Shown here one piece after another: positions 9,124 to 17,802 of a DNA stretch of 64,000 bases. How positions within the stretch are numbered: position 1 is the stretch's first letter; every line of letters begins with the position of its first letter. Below the pieces are notes generated by a model. It had not been told where the DNA came from and did no database searches. It worked only from the letters and a program-made list of their open reading frames with translations. The DNA lies in NCBI RefSeq assembly GCF_900302445.1, contig NZ_ONZF01000005.1:124001-188000 (forward strand), read 5' to 3'. Made by a program: the position numbers and the translations under genes. This stretch comes from Palleronia abyssalis (lineage in GTDB: Bacteria; Pseudomonadota; Alphaproteobacteria; Rhodobacterales; Rhodobacteraceae).

Positions 9124-9592
9124 TCTTCTCTCCCTCCGGGCCCTTGCCGCCCGTCCAATCCAGTTCCTCGCCGCGCTCGTCCACCTTGGGAAAGAGGAAC
9201 GGCCAGCGATCGTTGTACATTCCGGTTCCCACGCTGATCGCCTTCCAGCCATCACGCGACAGGTTTAGTGTTGCCGTGCTCATGTAGGGGGGGCAGACGT
9301 TGGTCGCGCCGCGCAGGATGCGGGTCTCGTACTGCCCCGCGATCAGCCCTTCGCCCAACTCGGACACCTGGCGGACGGTCGACACCATATGTGTCGCGGA
9401 CTGCTGTTGCAGCATCCTGCGCCAGGCATCAAAACCGCTTCGCAACTTCTCGACGCTGTCGATGATGATGACGGATGTCCGCGTCGTCACCGCGAACGGG
9501 ATTTCGACAAGACCAAGGTTGGTCGTGAAATCAGCTTCGAAGAACGAAGCGTTCCGTGCATCCAGCCAGGCCTGAAAATCGAGTTGGGGCAT
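9116..9592 (-). CDS. Small conserved protein, possibly SnoaL/NTF2-like
   Basis: 158 residues from ATG 9592; a TTG at 9610 is an alternative start. No signal peptide or membrane segment. The alternating strands with a Trp-rich end (WKAISVGTGMYNDRWPFLFP) suggest an alpha+beta barrel such as NTF2/SnoaL, but this is only a guess and I do not recognise the family. It overlaps the fadJ start by 8 nt and begins 4-5 nt from the thiolase stop, so it is co-translated with beta-oxidation genes and probably assists acyl-CoA metabolism. Confidence 0.7.
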   Translation of the reverse strand: MPQLDFQAWLDARNASFFEADFTTNLGLVEIPFAVTTRTSVIIIDSVEKLRSGFDAWRRMLQQQSATHMVSTVRQVSELGEGLIAGQYETRILRGATNVCPPYMSTATLNLSRDGWKAISVGTGMYNDRWPFLFPKVDERGEELDWTGGKGPEGEKNG

Positions 9593-9596
9593 GGGG

Positions 9597-10808
9597 TCAC
9601 ACGCGTTCAATGATCGTTGCGGCCCCCATTCCGCTGGCCACGCACAGGGTCGCCAGGCCGACTTCCTTGTCCGACCTCTCCAGTTCGTCGAGGAGTATGC
9701 CGAGGATGATCGCCCCGGTCGCCCCCAGCGGGTGACCCATCGCGATCGCGCCGCCGTTGGGGTTCAGCTTTGCATGATCGATGTCGAAAGCCTGCATGAA
9801 GCGCAAGACCACGGCCGAGAATGCCTCGTTCACCTCGAACAGGTCGATATCCGAGATCGACATGCCCGATTCCTTCAGAATCTTCTCGGTCACCGGTACG
9901 GGGCCAGTCAGCATGATGGTCGGGTCGGTGCCGATCTTGGCATTGGCACGGATGCGGGCACGAGGCTTCAGCCCGCGTGCCTTCCCGAACTCTTCCGAGC
10001 CGATGAGGACGCCCGCAGCCCCGTCCACGATCCCCGAGGAATTGCCGGCGTGGTGGATATGGTTGATCGCTTCCAAATGCGGATACTTCATCAACGCGAT
10101 GCGGTCGAAACCGGGCATGGTCTCGCCCATGTCCTTGAAGGACGCTTTCAGGCTGCCAAGGCTTTGCATGTCGGTGCCGGGGCGCATGTATTCGTCACGA
10201 TCCAGGATCGAAAGCCCGTTGCGATCCTTGACGTCGATCACCGATTTGTCGAAGCGCCCTTCCTGCCAAGCGGCGGCGGCGCGCTTTTGGCTTTCCACGG
10301 CGAAGGCGTCGGCATCGTCGCGGCTGAAGCCGTATTCGGTTGCGATGATATCCGCAGCGATGCCCTGCGGAACGAAGTAACTGTTCATCGCGATCGACGG
10401 ATCGACGGCGATGGCCGCCCCGTCCGAGCCCATGGCGACGCGGCCCATCATCTCGACCCCGCCGGCGATATAGCCGTCGCCCGCGCCACCACGGATTTGA
10501 TTGGCGGCGAGGTTCACCGCCTCCAGACCCGAGGCGCAGAAGCGGTTGATCGACAGGCCCGGGATGCGTTCGTCAAGATCGCTGGCCAGCACGGCCGTCC
10601 GCGCAAGGCAGCCGCCCTGTTCCTTGACCTGCGTGGCGTTGCCCCAGATGACATCCTCGACCGCGTGGCCTTCGAGGCCGTTGCGTTCCTTCAAGGCGTT
10701 CAGCGTCACCGCCGACAGGCGCGCGCTGGTGACCTCATGCAGGCTGCCGTCCTTGCGACCCTTGCCACGGGGCGTACGCACGGCGTCGTAGATATAGGCC
10801 TCGGTCAT
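9597..10808 (-). CDS. Acetyl-CoA C-acyltransferase (thiolase)
   Basis: Cleaves 3-ketoacyl-CoA with CoA, the last beta-oxidation step (or runs in reverse as acetoacetyl-CoA thiolase). 403 residues. The acylated Cys is in SINRFCASGLEAVN near residue 91. Later motifs are NEAFS, NPNGGAIAMGHPLGATGA (His) and ASGMGAATIIERV, close to the usual catalytic CxG-type C-terminus, although here the order reads CVASGMG. A GAGGAGG site precedes the ATG. Its position directly upstream of fadJ supports a FadA/FadI-like role; a PHB-type PhaA function is less likely in this context. Confidence 0.92.
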   Translation of the reverse strand: MTEAYIYDAVRTPRGKGRKDGSLHEVTSARLSAVTLNALKERNGLEGHAVEDVIWGNATQVKEQGGCLARTAVLASDLDERIPGLSINRFCASGLEAVNLAANQIRGGAGDGYIAGGVEMMGRVAMGSDGAAIAVDPSIAMNSYFVPQGIAADIIATEYGFSRDDADAFAVESQKRAAAAWQEGRFDKSVIDVKDRNGLSILDRDEYMRPGTDMQSLGSLKASFKDMGETMPGFDRIALMKYPHLEAINHIHHAGNSSGIVDGAAGVLIGSEEFGKARGLKPRARIRANAKIGTDPTIMLTGPVPVTEKILKESGMSISDIDLFEVNEAFSAVVLRFMQAFDIDHAKLNPNGGAIAMGHPLGATGAIILGILLDELERSDKEVGLATLCVASGMGAATIIERV

Positions 10809-10818
10809 CGTGTCCTCC

Positions 10819-11448
10819 TCATCGTGCCCCGCGGGGCATCAGGTCGTAGGGGTGCTTCCATCCCGGAATCCCCTCGATATTCGTCAGCCAACGGTCGATC
10901 GCGGGCCAATCTGTCCGGTCGAAGCCAAAAGGCTCTGGGTAAAAGAGATAGGAGCAGCACGACAGATCCGCGATAGTGACGTCCCGTCCGACGATCCAGT
11001 CACGCCCCGTCAGATGGGTGTCGAGGACGGCATAGGTCGCCCGCAGCCGGCCTTGCATGAACTGGATGACCTCGGCGGGCCGTTTATCCTCGGGCAGGAA
11101 GTTCATCAGGAAGCGGGCCACACCCGCCTGGCTGGACATCTTGTGGTTGTCCCAGAATTGCCAGCGCAGGACCTCGCGCCGGTCTTCCGACGTGGCGCCG
11201 TCAAGCTTCCCGTTTTTTTCGACCACGTAATACTGGATGACGCCCGATTGCGTCAGCCGCACGTCGCCGTCGATCATGACCGGCGCTTCGCCCATGGCAT
11301 TCAGGTCTGCCTTGTAGGAATCCGTCCTGGTTTCCCCGTTGAAGAAATCGACGAAGACCGGTTCCCAGTCGAGCTCTGTCAGTTGCAGGGCGAGGGCGGC
11401 CTTGTAGGCGTTACCGCTCTCGCCGAAGCAGTGCAGTTTGATGGTCAT
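10819..11448 (-). CDS. Glutathione S-transferase family protein
   Basis: 209 residues with an N-terminal thioredoxin-like half (about 1-82, including MGEAPVMIDGDVRLTQSGVI, the cis-Pro and Ser/Gln glutathione-binding loop) and an all-helical C-terminal half (TVADLS-type motif read as VTIADLSCCSYL). It probably conjugates or reduces electrophilic substrates with glutathione. It is the first gene of the GST-thiolase-unknown-fadJ operon, 10 nt before the thiolase, so it may deal with reactive acyl or enal by-products of fatty-acid breakdown. Confidence 0.88.
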   Translation of the reverse strand: MTIKLHCFGESGNAYKAALALQLTELDWEPVFVDFFNGETRTDSYKADLNAMGEAPVMIDGDVRLTQSGVIQYYVVEKNGKLDGATSEDRREVLRWQFWDNHKMSSQAGVARFLMNFLPEDKRPAEVIQFMQGRLRATYAVLDTHLTGRDWIVGRDVTIADLSCCSYLFYPEPFGFDRTDWPAIDRWLTNIEGIPGWKHPYDLMPRGAR

Positions 11449-11499
11449 ACGCGTTCCTTTCGGATGTTTGCGCGGACCTTAGGGCAAGTCTAACGGCCG

Positions 11500-13089
11500 T
11501 CACCAGAAAAGGATCAGGATCGCCCCCATCGCCGCGATCAGTGCGCCGATGGAGAACAGGACCGTTGTGAACGACCAGTTCCCGTCAGTCACGGCTTCGT
11601 CCGGGCGCCAGACAGTCTGATCCAGAACGTCCTTCTCCGGGGCCTCGGTGAACAGGCTGACAGCCACGAGGATGACCATGGAAACGCCGACCATCAGGCC
11701 GATATTCGTCGTGAAGTGCAGCGGCCATATGCCGACCTGGGTCAGGACGAAGGTCGCCAAGGCTATCGCGTGCCCGGCAATCAACGCGGTGAACGCGCCG
11801 GTCGCCGTTGTCCGACGCCACAGGGCGCCCAGCATGAACACGGCCACCACCGGGGGCACGAGAATCGAGAACGCCTGCTGCAGATAGGCCCAAAGCCCCC
11901 CCGCCTGCGCGATAAGCGGCGCCCAGATGATCGCGATCAGCATCAGGATCAGAGTGGTCATCCGCCCGTATTTCCGCTCGGTCTTGCTGTCGAGATCGCG
12001 AACCTCGTTCCGGACGAAATCGTGCACCACAAGCGTCGAGGCTGAATTCAGCGTCGAATCCACGCTCGACATGATGGCCGCCACCAGTCCGGCCAGCACC
12101 AGTCCCCGCAATCCGATGGGCAGTACCTCTGCCACCAGCGTCGGAAACACCTGGTCGGGGTTCGACAGCTCGGGCAAGACGGACACCGCCATGGCGCCGG
12201 GCAGCACCATGATGAACATTGGCAGGATCTTCAGGAAACCGCCCAGGATCGCACCGCTTTGGGCGTCCCTCAGCGATGCGGCGCCGAGCACGCGCTGCAC
12301 GATGTACTGGTTCGTCACCCAATACCAGAAGCCCAGGATCGGAACCCCTAGGATCAGGCCTGGCCAAGGCAGGATCTCGTTTGACCTGGGCTGGACGATG
12401 GACAGCTGCCCCTCGCTGACATTGTCGGTGACGTTCGACCAAGACCAGTCGTTCATGGAAAACAGGATCATGGTCATCGTCGCGGTCCCGACGATCAGCA
12501 CGATCGCCTGCATCACGTCGGTAAACACCACCGCCTTGAGGCCACCACCCGCCGTATAAAGGCCGGCGAAGATCCCGATCGCCACGCAGATCTGCCATAT
12601 GGGGATGTCGGGCAGGAAGGCCCGGGTCACCACCGCGCCCGCATAAAGGCCGCCGGCGGTGTCCACGACGATAGTTAGAACGATTGTCACGGCCGAGAAA
12701 TATAGCCGCGACTTTCTGTCGTAGCGCAGTTCGAGATACTCGGGGATCGTGGTGATCCGGCTTTTCAGGAAGATCGGTGCGAAGATCAGCGCCATAAGGA
12801 TCAGCGGTACACCCGCCATCCACTCGTAGGCGGACACCGCAATACCGGCGTCGTAGGCCGCGCCCGTCAATCCGATCAGCGTAGTAGACGAAATATTAGA
12901 GGCGAAGAGCGAAAAGCCGATGATGCCCCAGGTCAGGCCGCGCCCGGCCAGGAACAGGTCCTCGCCCGACTCGGTCCTGCGTGAGACCCAGACGCCGATG
13001 GCAATGACCACGGCAAAATAAAGGGCGATCACGCCCCAATCCCATGCCGCAATCGCCCCGGACAGGTCTTGCGAGCTTTCCTGATCCAT
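11500..13089 (-). CDS. Sodium:solute symporter (SSS family, SGLT-like)
   Basis: Inner-membrane Na+-coupled transporter, 529 residues and about 14 membrane helices. Blocks around SNISSTTLIGLTGAAYDAG (about 70-88), ITTIPEYLELRYD and the GLYAGAVVTRAFLPD to YTAGGGLKAVVFTDVMQA region are typical of the galactose/glucose (SGLT) branch, so a sugar or myo-inositol substrate is plausible but unproven. ATG 13089 has GGAGGGG 6 nt upstream; the longer frame to 13368 runs antisense to prmA and is not real. Divergent from prmA; the shared 58-nt gap must hold both promoters. Confidence 0.9.
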   Translation of the reverse strand: MDQESSQDLSGAIAAWDWGVIALYFAVVIAIGVWVSRRTESGEDLFLAGRGLTWGIIGFSLFASNISSTTLIGLTGAAYDAGIAVSAYEWMAGVPLILMALIFAPIFLKSRITTIPEYLELRYDRKSRLYFSAVTIVLTIVVDTAGGLYAGAVVTRAFLPDIPIWQICVAIGIFAGLYTAGGGLKAVVFTDVMQAIVLIVGTATMTMILFSMNDWSWSNVTDNVSEGQLSIVQPRSNEILPWPGLILGVPILGFWYWVTNQYIVQRVLGAASLRDAQSGAILGGFLKILPMFIMVLPGAMAVSVLPELSNPDQVFPTLVAEVLPIGLRGLVLAGLVAAIMSSVDSTLNSASTLVVHDFVRNEVRDLDSKTERKYGRMTTLILMLIAIIWAPLIAQAGGLWAYLQQAFSILVPPVVAVFMLGALWRRTTATGAFTALIAGHAIALATFVLTQVGIWPLHFTTNIGLMVGVSMVILVAVSLFTEAPEKDVLDQTVWRPDEAVTDGNWSFTTVLFSIGALIAAMGAILILFW

Positions 13090-13147
13090 GAATAACCCCT
13101 CCGATATTCCCTCGCCCTCAATCCCTCCCCGAAAAGGTTGTTCCCCG

Positions 13148-14020
13148 ATGCCGACTTTCACCGCCCTTACCCTGGTGCCCGAAGAAGGGGCCGCCCGCGG
13201 CCTGGGCGACGCGATGGAACGCCTCGACCCCGAGCCTACCGGCGTCGGAGTGTTCGAGATGGAGGACGGATCGGGGCTCTGGGAAGTCGGCGGATATTTC
13301 GTCGAAACCCCCGATGTCGCTGGGCTGGCGCTTCTGGCCAAAACCTTTGGCGCGCGGGACTTCGTCATCAGCGAATTGCCCGAGATCGATTGGGTCGCGA
13401 AGGTCCGTCGCGAACTGTCGCCAGTCGAGGCCGGACGCTTCTTCCTTTACGGCAGCCATGACGCGGACAAGGTTCCCGCAGACAGCGTGCCCTTGCTGGT
13501 CGATGCTGCCATGGCCTTCGGAACGGGCCATCACGGGACGACGAAGGGATGCCTCGTGGCGTTCGACCGCCTTTTGACACAGGGTCTTCGCCCCGAGCGA
13601 GTCATCGACGTAGGCTGCGGAACCGCGGTTCTGGCGATGGCGGCGGCGCGCACGCTTCCGGTGACGCCGATCGCGTCTGATATCGACGCGGTGGCCGTCG
13701 AAGTGGCCGAGGCGAATGTGGCCATGAACGGGCTGGCCGGGTCGATCGTTTGCCTTGAGGCAACCGGCTTCGATCACCCGCGGATCGCGGCGGCCGGGCC
13801 CTTCGATCTGGTGTTCGCGAATATTCTGAAGGGGCCGTTGGTCGCGCTGGCCCCCGATATGGCCCGTCACACTACCTTGGGCGGGCGGGTGATTCTATCC
13901 GGATTGCTGAATGCGCAGGCCGAGGAGGTCATCCAGGAGTATTCTCAATTTGGCCTCAATCTTCTTGAAAAAGACCAGATTGGTGACTGGACGACCCTGA
14001 CTTTGACACGGGAATCCTAG
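13148..14020 (+). CDS. prmA: Ribosomal protein L11 methyltransferase
   Basis: SAM-dependent enzyme that methylates ribosomal protein L11. 290 residues from ATG 13148; a 20-codon in-frame extension to 13088 is possible but has no homology-like content. Motifs: FGTGHHGTTKGCL at about 121-133, SAM motif VIDVGCGTAVLAMAA near 155, and the NILKGPL motif near 225 (N-x-x-x-x-P-L, as in PrmA). The C-terminal half is the class I Rossmann methyltransferase, and the N-terminal part is the L11-binding domain. Confidence 0.93.
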   Translation: MPTFTALTLVPEEGAARGLGDAMERLDPEPTGVGVFEMEDGSGLWEVGGYFVETPDVAGLALLAKTFGARDFVISELPEIDWVAKVRRELSPVEAGRFFLYGSHDADKVPADSVPLLVDAAMAFGTGHHGTTKGCLVAFDRLLTQGLRPERVIDVGCGTAVLAMAAARTLPVTPIASDIDAVAVEVAEANVAMNGLAGSIVCLEATGFDHPRIAAAGPFDLVFANILKGPLVALAPDMARHTTLGGRVILSGLLNAQAEEVIQEYSQFGLNLLEKDQIGDWTTLTLTRES

Positions 14021-14120
14021 AAACACCCCATTTTCGACGCCTTTTCATTATCTGCCCCAATCGCGCCACAATTGGCTCGGATCTTGCCCCCATTCGAACG
14101 CAATCTCGATGGAGGGTCCG

Positions 14121-14474
14121 ATGCACCACAAGAGCGTGTCCTACGCCGGATTCGCGCAGAATCCGGCGTTTCAAGCCAAGGTGGCCGGGGTCGTTGGCCG
14201 TGATGCCACGAAGCGCAGGGCGACCGGACGGAGGTCGTCCCTTTCCGTATGGGGGCTTCCCAGGATCGTTGTCGCCCTATGGGCGCTGAAGATCGTGCTG
14301 GTTATCCAGATGGGTGGTACCGGTTATACCGAGGTCATTCGTCCCCTGCAGGAAGGCAATGCCGTGGCACGCGCGGTGGGCACGATCCTCGAGCCTGATG
14401 TCATCACACTCGAGGCCGCGCGATATGCGCTGATCGGCAAGGATCTTCTGCGCGATATCTCGTACGTCTACTGA
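14121..14474 (+). CDS. Small single-pass membrane protein, unknown
   Basis: 117 residues. GGAGGG at 14111-14116 sits 4 nt before ATG 14121, so this start is preferred over the ATG at 14109, which would place the ribosome site inside the gene. A basic N-terminal segment (RDATKRRATGRR) precedes one hydrophobic segment (about 48-66), then a C-terminal soluble part. I do not recognise the family. It is convergent with, and overlaps by 7 nt, the DUF1127 gene. Confidence 0.65.
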   Translation: MHHKSVSYAGFAQNPAFQAKVAGVVGRDATKRRATGRRSSLSVWGLPRIVVALWALKIVLVIQMGGTGYTEVIRPLQEGNAVARAVGTILEPDVITLEAARYALIGKDLLRDISYVY

Positions 14475-14665
14475 AGCCGTTCCAGATCGGCCCGGGTCAG
14501 CCCAAGATCGGCCAGTTGCCAGTCCGACATGCGAAGCAGGGTCTTCGGGCAGCGGGACCTTTTGGGGAACCGGTCGGCGACATTGAACAGGAAAGTTGAA
14601 ATGCGGCTGGCGACAACCGTGCTGAGCGGTATGGCCGAGGAGCGGTGCAGGTCGTAGACGGTCAT
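14468..14665 (-). CDS. DUF1127 small protein
   Basis: 65 residues from ATG 14665, supported by a GGAG site; a 17-codon in-frame extension to 14716 is less likely. The C-terminus LLRMSDWQLADLGLTRADLERL matches the YjiS-type DUF1127 motif, an arginine-rich short domain shared by RNA-binding/stress-response small proteins in alphaproteobacteria (CcaF1-like and phosphate/carbon regulators). An RNA-turnover or stress role is inference only. Confidence 0.8.
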   Translation of the reverse strand: MTVYDLHRSSAIPLSTVVASRISTFLFNVADRFPKRSRCPKTLLRMSDWQLADLGLTRADLERLQ

Positions 14666-14851
14666 TGGAAACTCCGGCGTTGATACGTCGCGCCTGTGCC
14701 GCACGATGCCTCCCAAGGCAAGTGGAAGTTGCTGAAATATATAGGCTTTTTTAGATCTCGCAATGTCGCGATTCTGCCAGCGTGCGTCGCTTTTTTAATG
14801 CGCTGTCGCAAATGGATTTTGAACCGGTCGCAATTGGACCACTTGGCGGAT

Positions 14852-14866
14852 GTTCGCGCTTCGTGC
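14852..14866 (+). promoter_or_regulatory. Candidate LexA site upstream of ruvC
   Basis: GTTC-N7-GTGC differs at one position from the alphaproteobacterial LexA box GTTC-N7-GTTC. It lies 37-51 nt before the ruvC start, and ruvCAB is a common SOS target. One site with a mismatch, read by eye, so confidence is low. Confidence 0.35.
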
Positions 14867-14869
14867 TAG

Positions 14870-14886
14870 GTTGTTTTCAAAACAAC
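14870..14886. promoter_or_regulatory. Palindrome upstream of ruvC
   Basis: GTTGTTTT-C-AAAACAAC is an A/T-rich 17-nt inverted repeat with a single central base, ending 16 nt before the ruvC ATG in GC-rich surroundings. The very short centre argues for a DNA-binding-protein site rather than an RNA hairpin. The regulator is unknown. Confidence 0.45.
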
Positions 14887-14902
14887 AACTAGGGCAGGCA
14901 GG

Positions 14903-15400
14903 ATGCGCGTTCTTGGGATTGATCCCGGTCTTCGATGTCTCGGATGGGGCGTGATCGAGACCGAAGGCAGCCGGATTAGGCATGTCGCCAATGGCCTTTG
15001 CCGATCGGACGGTGGCGACGCCCTCGCGATTCGATTGATGGCGCTGCATCGACAGGTTGCCCAGGTCATTGCGGATCACGCCCCGGACGTGGCTGCGATC
15101 GAACAGACCTTTGTCAACTCGGATGGGGCGGGATCCCTGAAACTGGGTCAGGCCCGCGGGGTGGCCCTTCTGGCGCTGGCCCAGGCCGGACTTGAGATCG
15201 GGGAATATGCGCCGAACAAGGTCAAGAAGACCGTCGTCGGCGTCGGCCACGCAGCCAAGCCGCAGATCGATCACATGGTGCGGATGCAGCTTCCGGGCGC
15301 GGTCCCGGAAGGCCCGGACGCCGCGGACGCGTTGGCGATCGCGCTGTGCCACGCGGCCCATCTCGCCACGATGCGGGCCTGGGCGCAGGTGCGCGCATGA
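14903..15400 (+). CDS. ruvC: Holliday junction resolvase RuvC
   Basis: Endonuclease that cuts Holliday junctions during recombinational repair, working with RuvAB. 165 residues. Acidic catalytic residues are visible: D7 in [11 protein letters not shown]67 in AAIEQTF, and D139/D142 in [17 protein letters not shown] precedes the ATG. The stop overlaps the ruvA start in an ATGA. First gene of the ruvCAB operon. Confidence 0.97.
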   Translation: MRVLGIDPGLRCLGWGVIETEGSRIRHVANGLCRSDGGDALAIRLMALHRQVAQVIADHAPDVAAIEQTFVNSDGAGSLKLGQARGVALLALAQAGLEIGEYAPNKVKKTVVGVGHAAKPQIDHMVRMQLPGAVPEGPDAADALAIALCHAAHLATMRAWAQVRA

Positions 15401-16059
15401 TCGGGCGGCTGTCGGGACGGATCGGGTATATCGGCGACGATCATGTCCTGATCGACGTGGGCGGCGTGGGGTATGTGGTGTTCGTCTCGGACCGCACGCG
15501 CACCGCGCTGGCCGGGCCGGGGGAGGCAATCTCGCTCTATACCGATCTGCTGGTGCGCGAGGATATCCTGCAGCTTTTCGGGTTCCAGACGCTTCTGGAA
15601 AAGGAATGGCATCGTCTTTTGATGACGGTGCAGGGCATCGGCGCCCGTGCCTCGCTTGGCATCCTGGGGGCGCTGGGCCCAGAGGGTGTAGGCCGGGCGA
15701 TTGCGCTTGGCGACGTCTCGGCGGTTCGGGCGGCACCGGGCGTCGGGCCGAAGATTGCGCAACGTGTCGTCAACGAATTGAAGGACAAAGCGCCGGCGAT
15801 CATGGCGCTTGGCGCCCGGGAGGAGCCGCCGGTGACGACCGCGCGGCCCGCTGCGACCGTAGAGGTGCAGGCGCCCGAAGCCCCCGTTGTCGCGCCCACG
15901 CAATCGGCGCAGGCCGAGGCGATGTCGGCGCTTGGCAATCTGGGCTACGCCCCGGCGGAAGCGGCGCGGGCCGTCGCGCAGGCCGCCCGGGATACGCCCG
16001 ACGCGGACACGACGACACTGATCCGGGCCGCGCTGCGCAGTCTGGCGCCCGGGGGGTAG
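15397..16059 (+). CDS. ruvA: Holliday junction helicase subunit RuvA
   Basis: Junction-binding tetramer that loads the RuvB motor. 220 residues. OB-fold N-terminus [15 protein letters not shown]; two helix-hairpin-helix motifs around [13 protein letters not shown] and [17 protein letters not shown]; a flexible Ala/Pro-rich linker (about 140-170); and the C-terminal RuvB-contacting domain ([17 protein letters not shown]). The start at 15397 overlaps the ruvC stop; an upstream extension of the frame lies inside ruvC. Confidence 0.97.
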   Translation: MIGRLSGRIGYIGDDHVLIDVGGVGYVVFVSDRTRTALAGPGEAISLYTDLLVREDILQLFGFQTLLEKEWHRLLMTVQGIGARASLGILGALGPEGVGRAIALGDVSAVRAAPGVGPKIAQRVVNELKDKAPAIMALGAREEPPVTTARPAATVEVQAPEAPVVAPTQSAQAEAMSALGNLGYAPAEAARAVAQAARDTPDADTTTLIRAALRSLAPGG

Positions 16060-16063
16060 GCCG

Positions 16064-16117
16064 ATGTCGTTCCAAACACAAGTGCCACCAGCTCTGCGTG
16101 AGGTGCTGCCCCAATGA
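16064..16117 (+). CDS. Candidate 17-residue leader ORF before ruvB
   Basis: ATG at 16064 follows a GGGGGGTAGG stretch, and the ORF reads [17 protein letters not shown]. Its TGA overlaps the ruvB ATG in an ATGA. The placement would couple ruvB translation to translation of the micro-ORF. The GAGGTG that could serve ruvB lies inside it. No homology can be claimed for so short a peptide; chance is a real alternative. Confidence 0.35.
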   Translation: MSFQTQVPPALREVLPQ

Positions 16118-17139
16118 GCCCGCCCGACCCGACCTTGCGCCCCGAGCGGTTGCCCGACGATGACGGTCCCGCGATGCGGCCGCAGTCGCTTGATGCGTTC
16201 ACCGGCCAAGCCGAGGCGCGTGCCAATCTCAAGGTCTTCATTGAAAGTGCGCGGATGCGCGGCAAGGCCATGGACCACGCCCTGTTCCACGGCCCCCCGG
16301 GTCTGGGTAAGACGACCCTCGCGCAGATCGTCGCGAAGGAACTGGGGGTGAATTTCCGGATGACCTCGGGGCCGGTTTTGGCGAAGGCCGGCGACCTTGC
16401 GGCGATCCTGACCAATCTCGAAGCGCGTGATGTCCTGTTTATCGACGAGATCCATCGGCTGAACCCGGTGGTCGAGGAAGTGCTGTACCCCGCGCTCGAG
16501 GATTTCGAGCTTGACCTCGTCATTGGCGAGGGTCCGGCCGCGCGCACGGTCCGTATCGAGCTTCAGCCCTTTACCCTAGTCGGGGCGACAACGCGTCTGG
16601 GCCTGTTGACAACTCCGTTGCGGGACCGCTTCGGCATTCCGATCCGCCTGCAATTCTACACGGTCGAGGAACTGCAAGCCATCGTGGCGCGCGGTGCTCG
16701 GCTTATGGGGATCGAGGCAGATCCGGACGGGGTCCGCGAAATCGCGGCGCGGGCCCGCGGCACCCCGAGGATCGCCGGGCGATTATTGCGGCGGGTGGTG
16801 GATTTCGCCCTTGTCGAAGGAGACGGCCGCTTGAGCCGGGAGCTTGCGGATCAGGCCCTTACGCGGCTTGGCGTCGACAAGCTGGGCCTGGACGGTGCGG
16901 ACCGCCGGTACCTGACCCTGATCGCCGAGCATTATCAAGGTGGCCCCGTCGGGATCGAGACGCTGTCCGCCGCTTTGTCGGAAAGCCGCGACGCGCTTGA
17001 AGAGGTGATCGAGCCCTACCTGCTGCAGAACGGCCTGATCCAGCGGACCCCGCGTGGACGGATGCTGGCGCAGGGCGCCTGGACGCATCTTGGCCTCATG
17101 CCGCCCACCGTGCGCGGCGGCGACCTGTTCGACACCTGA
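16114..17139 (+). CDS. ruvB: Holliday junction branch-migration ATPase RuvB
   Basis: AAA+ motor of the RuvAB branch-migration complex. 341 residues. Walker A GPPGLGKT at about 60-67, Walker [12 protein letters not shown] near 108-118, sensor 1 [18 protein letters not shown] near 155-172, and a C-terminal winged helix ending in LGLMPP. 54 nt separate it from ruvA, and that gap holds a possible micro-ORF overlapping this start. Confidence 0.97.
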   Translation: MSPPDPTLRPERLPDDDGPAMRPQSLDAFTGQAEARANLKVFIESARMRGKAMDHALFHGPPGLGKTTLAQIVAKELGVNFRMTSGPVLAKAGDLAAILTNLEARDVLFIDEIHRLNPVVEEVLYPALEDFELDLVIGEGPAARTVRIELQPFTLVGATTRLGLLTTPLRDRFGIPIRLQFYTVEELQAIVARGARLMGIEADPDGVREIAARARGTPRIAGRLLRRVVDFALVEGDGRLSRELADQALTRLGVDKLGLDGADRRYLTLIAEHYQGGPVGIETLSAALSESRDALEEVIEPYLLQNGLIQRTPRGRMLAQGAWTHLGLMPPTVRGGDLFDT

Positions 17140-17160
17140 CCTAGCCCTAGCATTCGACCC

Positions 17161-17802
17161 ATGACCGATACCGCGATGACCCCCGAAGAGATCAAGGACC
17201 TGTTCACCCGGTCCGACGGAACCTACGCCTTTGCCAGGTGGGGCCGACCCATTGCCCCCGTGGTGTTCGGCGTCGACGACCCAACCCTGTCCGTCATCAA
17301 GGGCGCGCTCGAGGCGGTGCTGCAACTGGCGGGACACGAACTGACGGAGACCGACCCCGAACTTGGGGTCAACTTTATGGTCTTCTTCATGCGCGAGTGG
17401 GACGAGCTGCGGCATGTCCCCGACCTCGACCGCCTGATACCTGACCTATACCCGCTTCTGGACCGGTTGGAGGGGATCGCGGCGAACCAGTATCGGATCT
17501 TCCGCTTCGACGAGGCCGGCGCGATCCGGGCCGCCTTCGTCTTCGTGCGTATGGATGAAGAGATGTCGAAGGTTCCGGCCGAGACCGTCGCGCTGGCCCA
17601 GGTCGTGCAGACCATCCTGCTCTGGTCGGACACGGCATTCACCAACCGGTCCGCACTGGCGCAAGCTCCGGGCGGGGCAGTGATCCTGCGGCCCGAGATC
17701 GGGGCGCTGATCCGTGCCGCGTATGAGCCAGTTATGCCCGCGGTCGCCGACGATGCCGCCCACGCGCTTCGCCTTTCTGCCCGCGTTGGCCGACCAAGCT
17801 GA
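17161..17802 (+). CDS. Conserved hypothetical protein upstream of the tol genes
   Basis: 213 residues, no signal peptide and no clear membrane segment. Hydrophobic/aromatic core segments such as GVNFMVFFMREWDELRHVPD and QYRIFRFDEAGAIRAAFVFV suggest a compact alpha/beta fold. I recognise no family or catalytic motif. It lies 21 nt after ruvB, and its TGA overlaps the ybgC ATG by one base (TGATG), so it is translated with the Tol-Pal group and may belong functionally to either neighbour. Confidence 0.75.
   Translation: MTDTAMTPEEIKDLFTRSDGTYAFARWGRPIAPVVFGVDDPTLSVIKGALEAVLQLAGHELTETDPELGVNFMVFFMREWDELRHVPDLDRLIPDLYPLLDRLEGIAANQYRIFRFDEAGAIRAAFVFVRMDEEMSKVPAETVALAQVVQTILLWSDTAFTNRSALAQAPGGAVILRPEIGALIRAAYEPVMPAVADDAAHALRLSARVGRPS

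Noticed and set aside
9591-10976. Long plus-strand frame opposite the thiolase
   Set aside because: Mirror of a well-supported thiolase gene, with no domain and His/Asp/Gly-rich composition.
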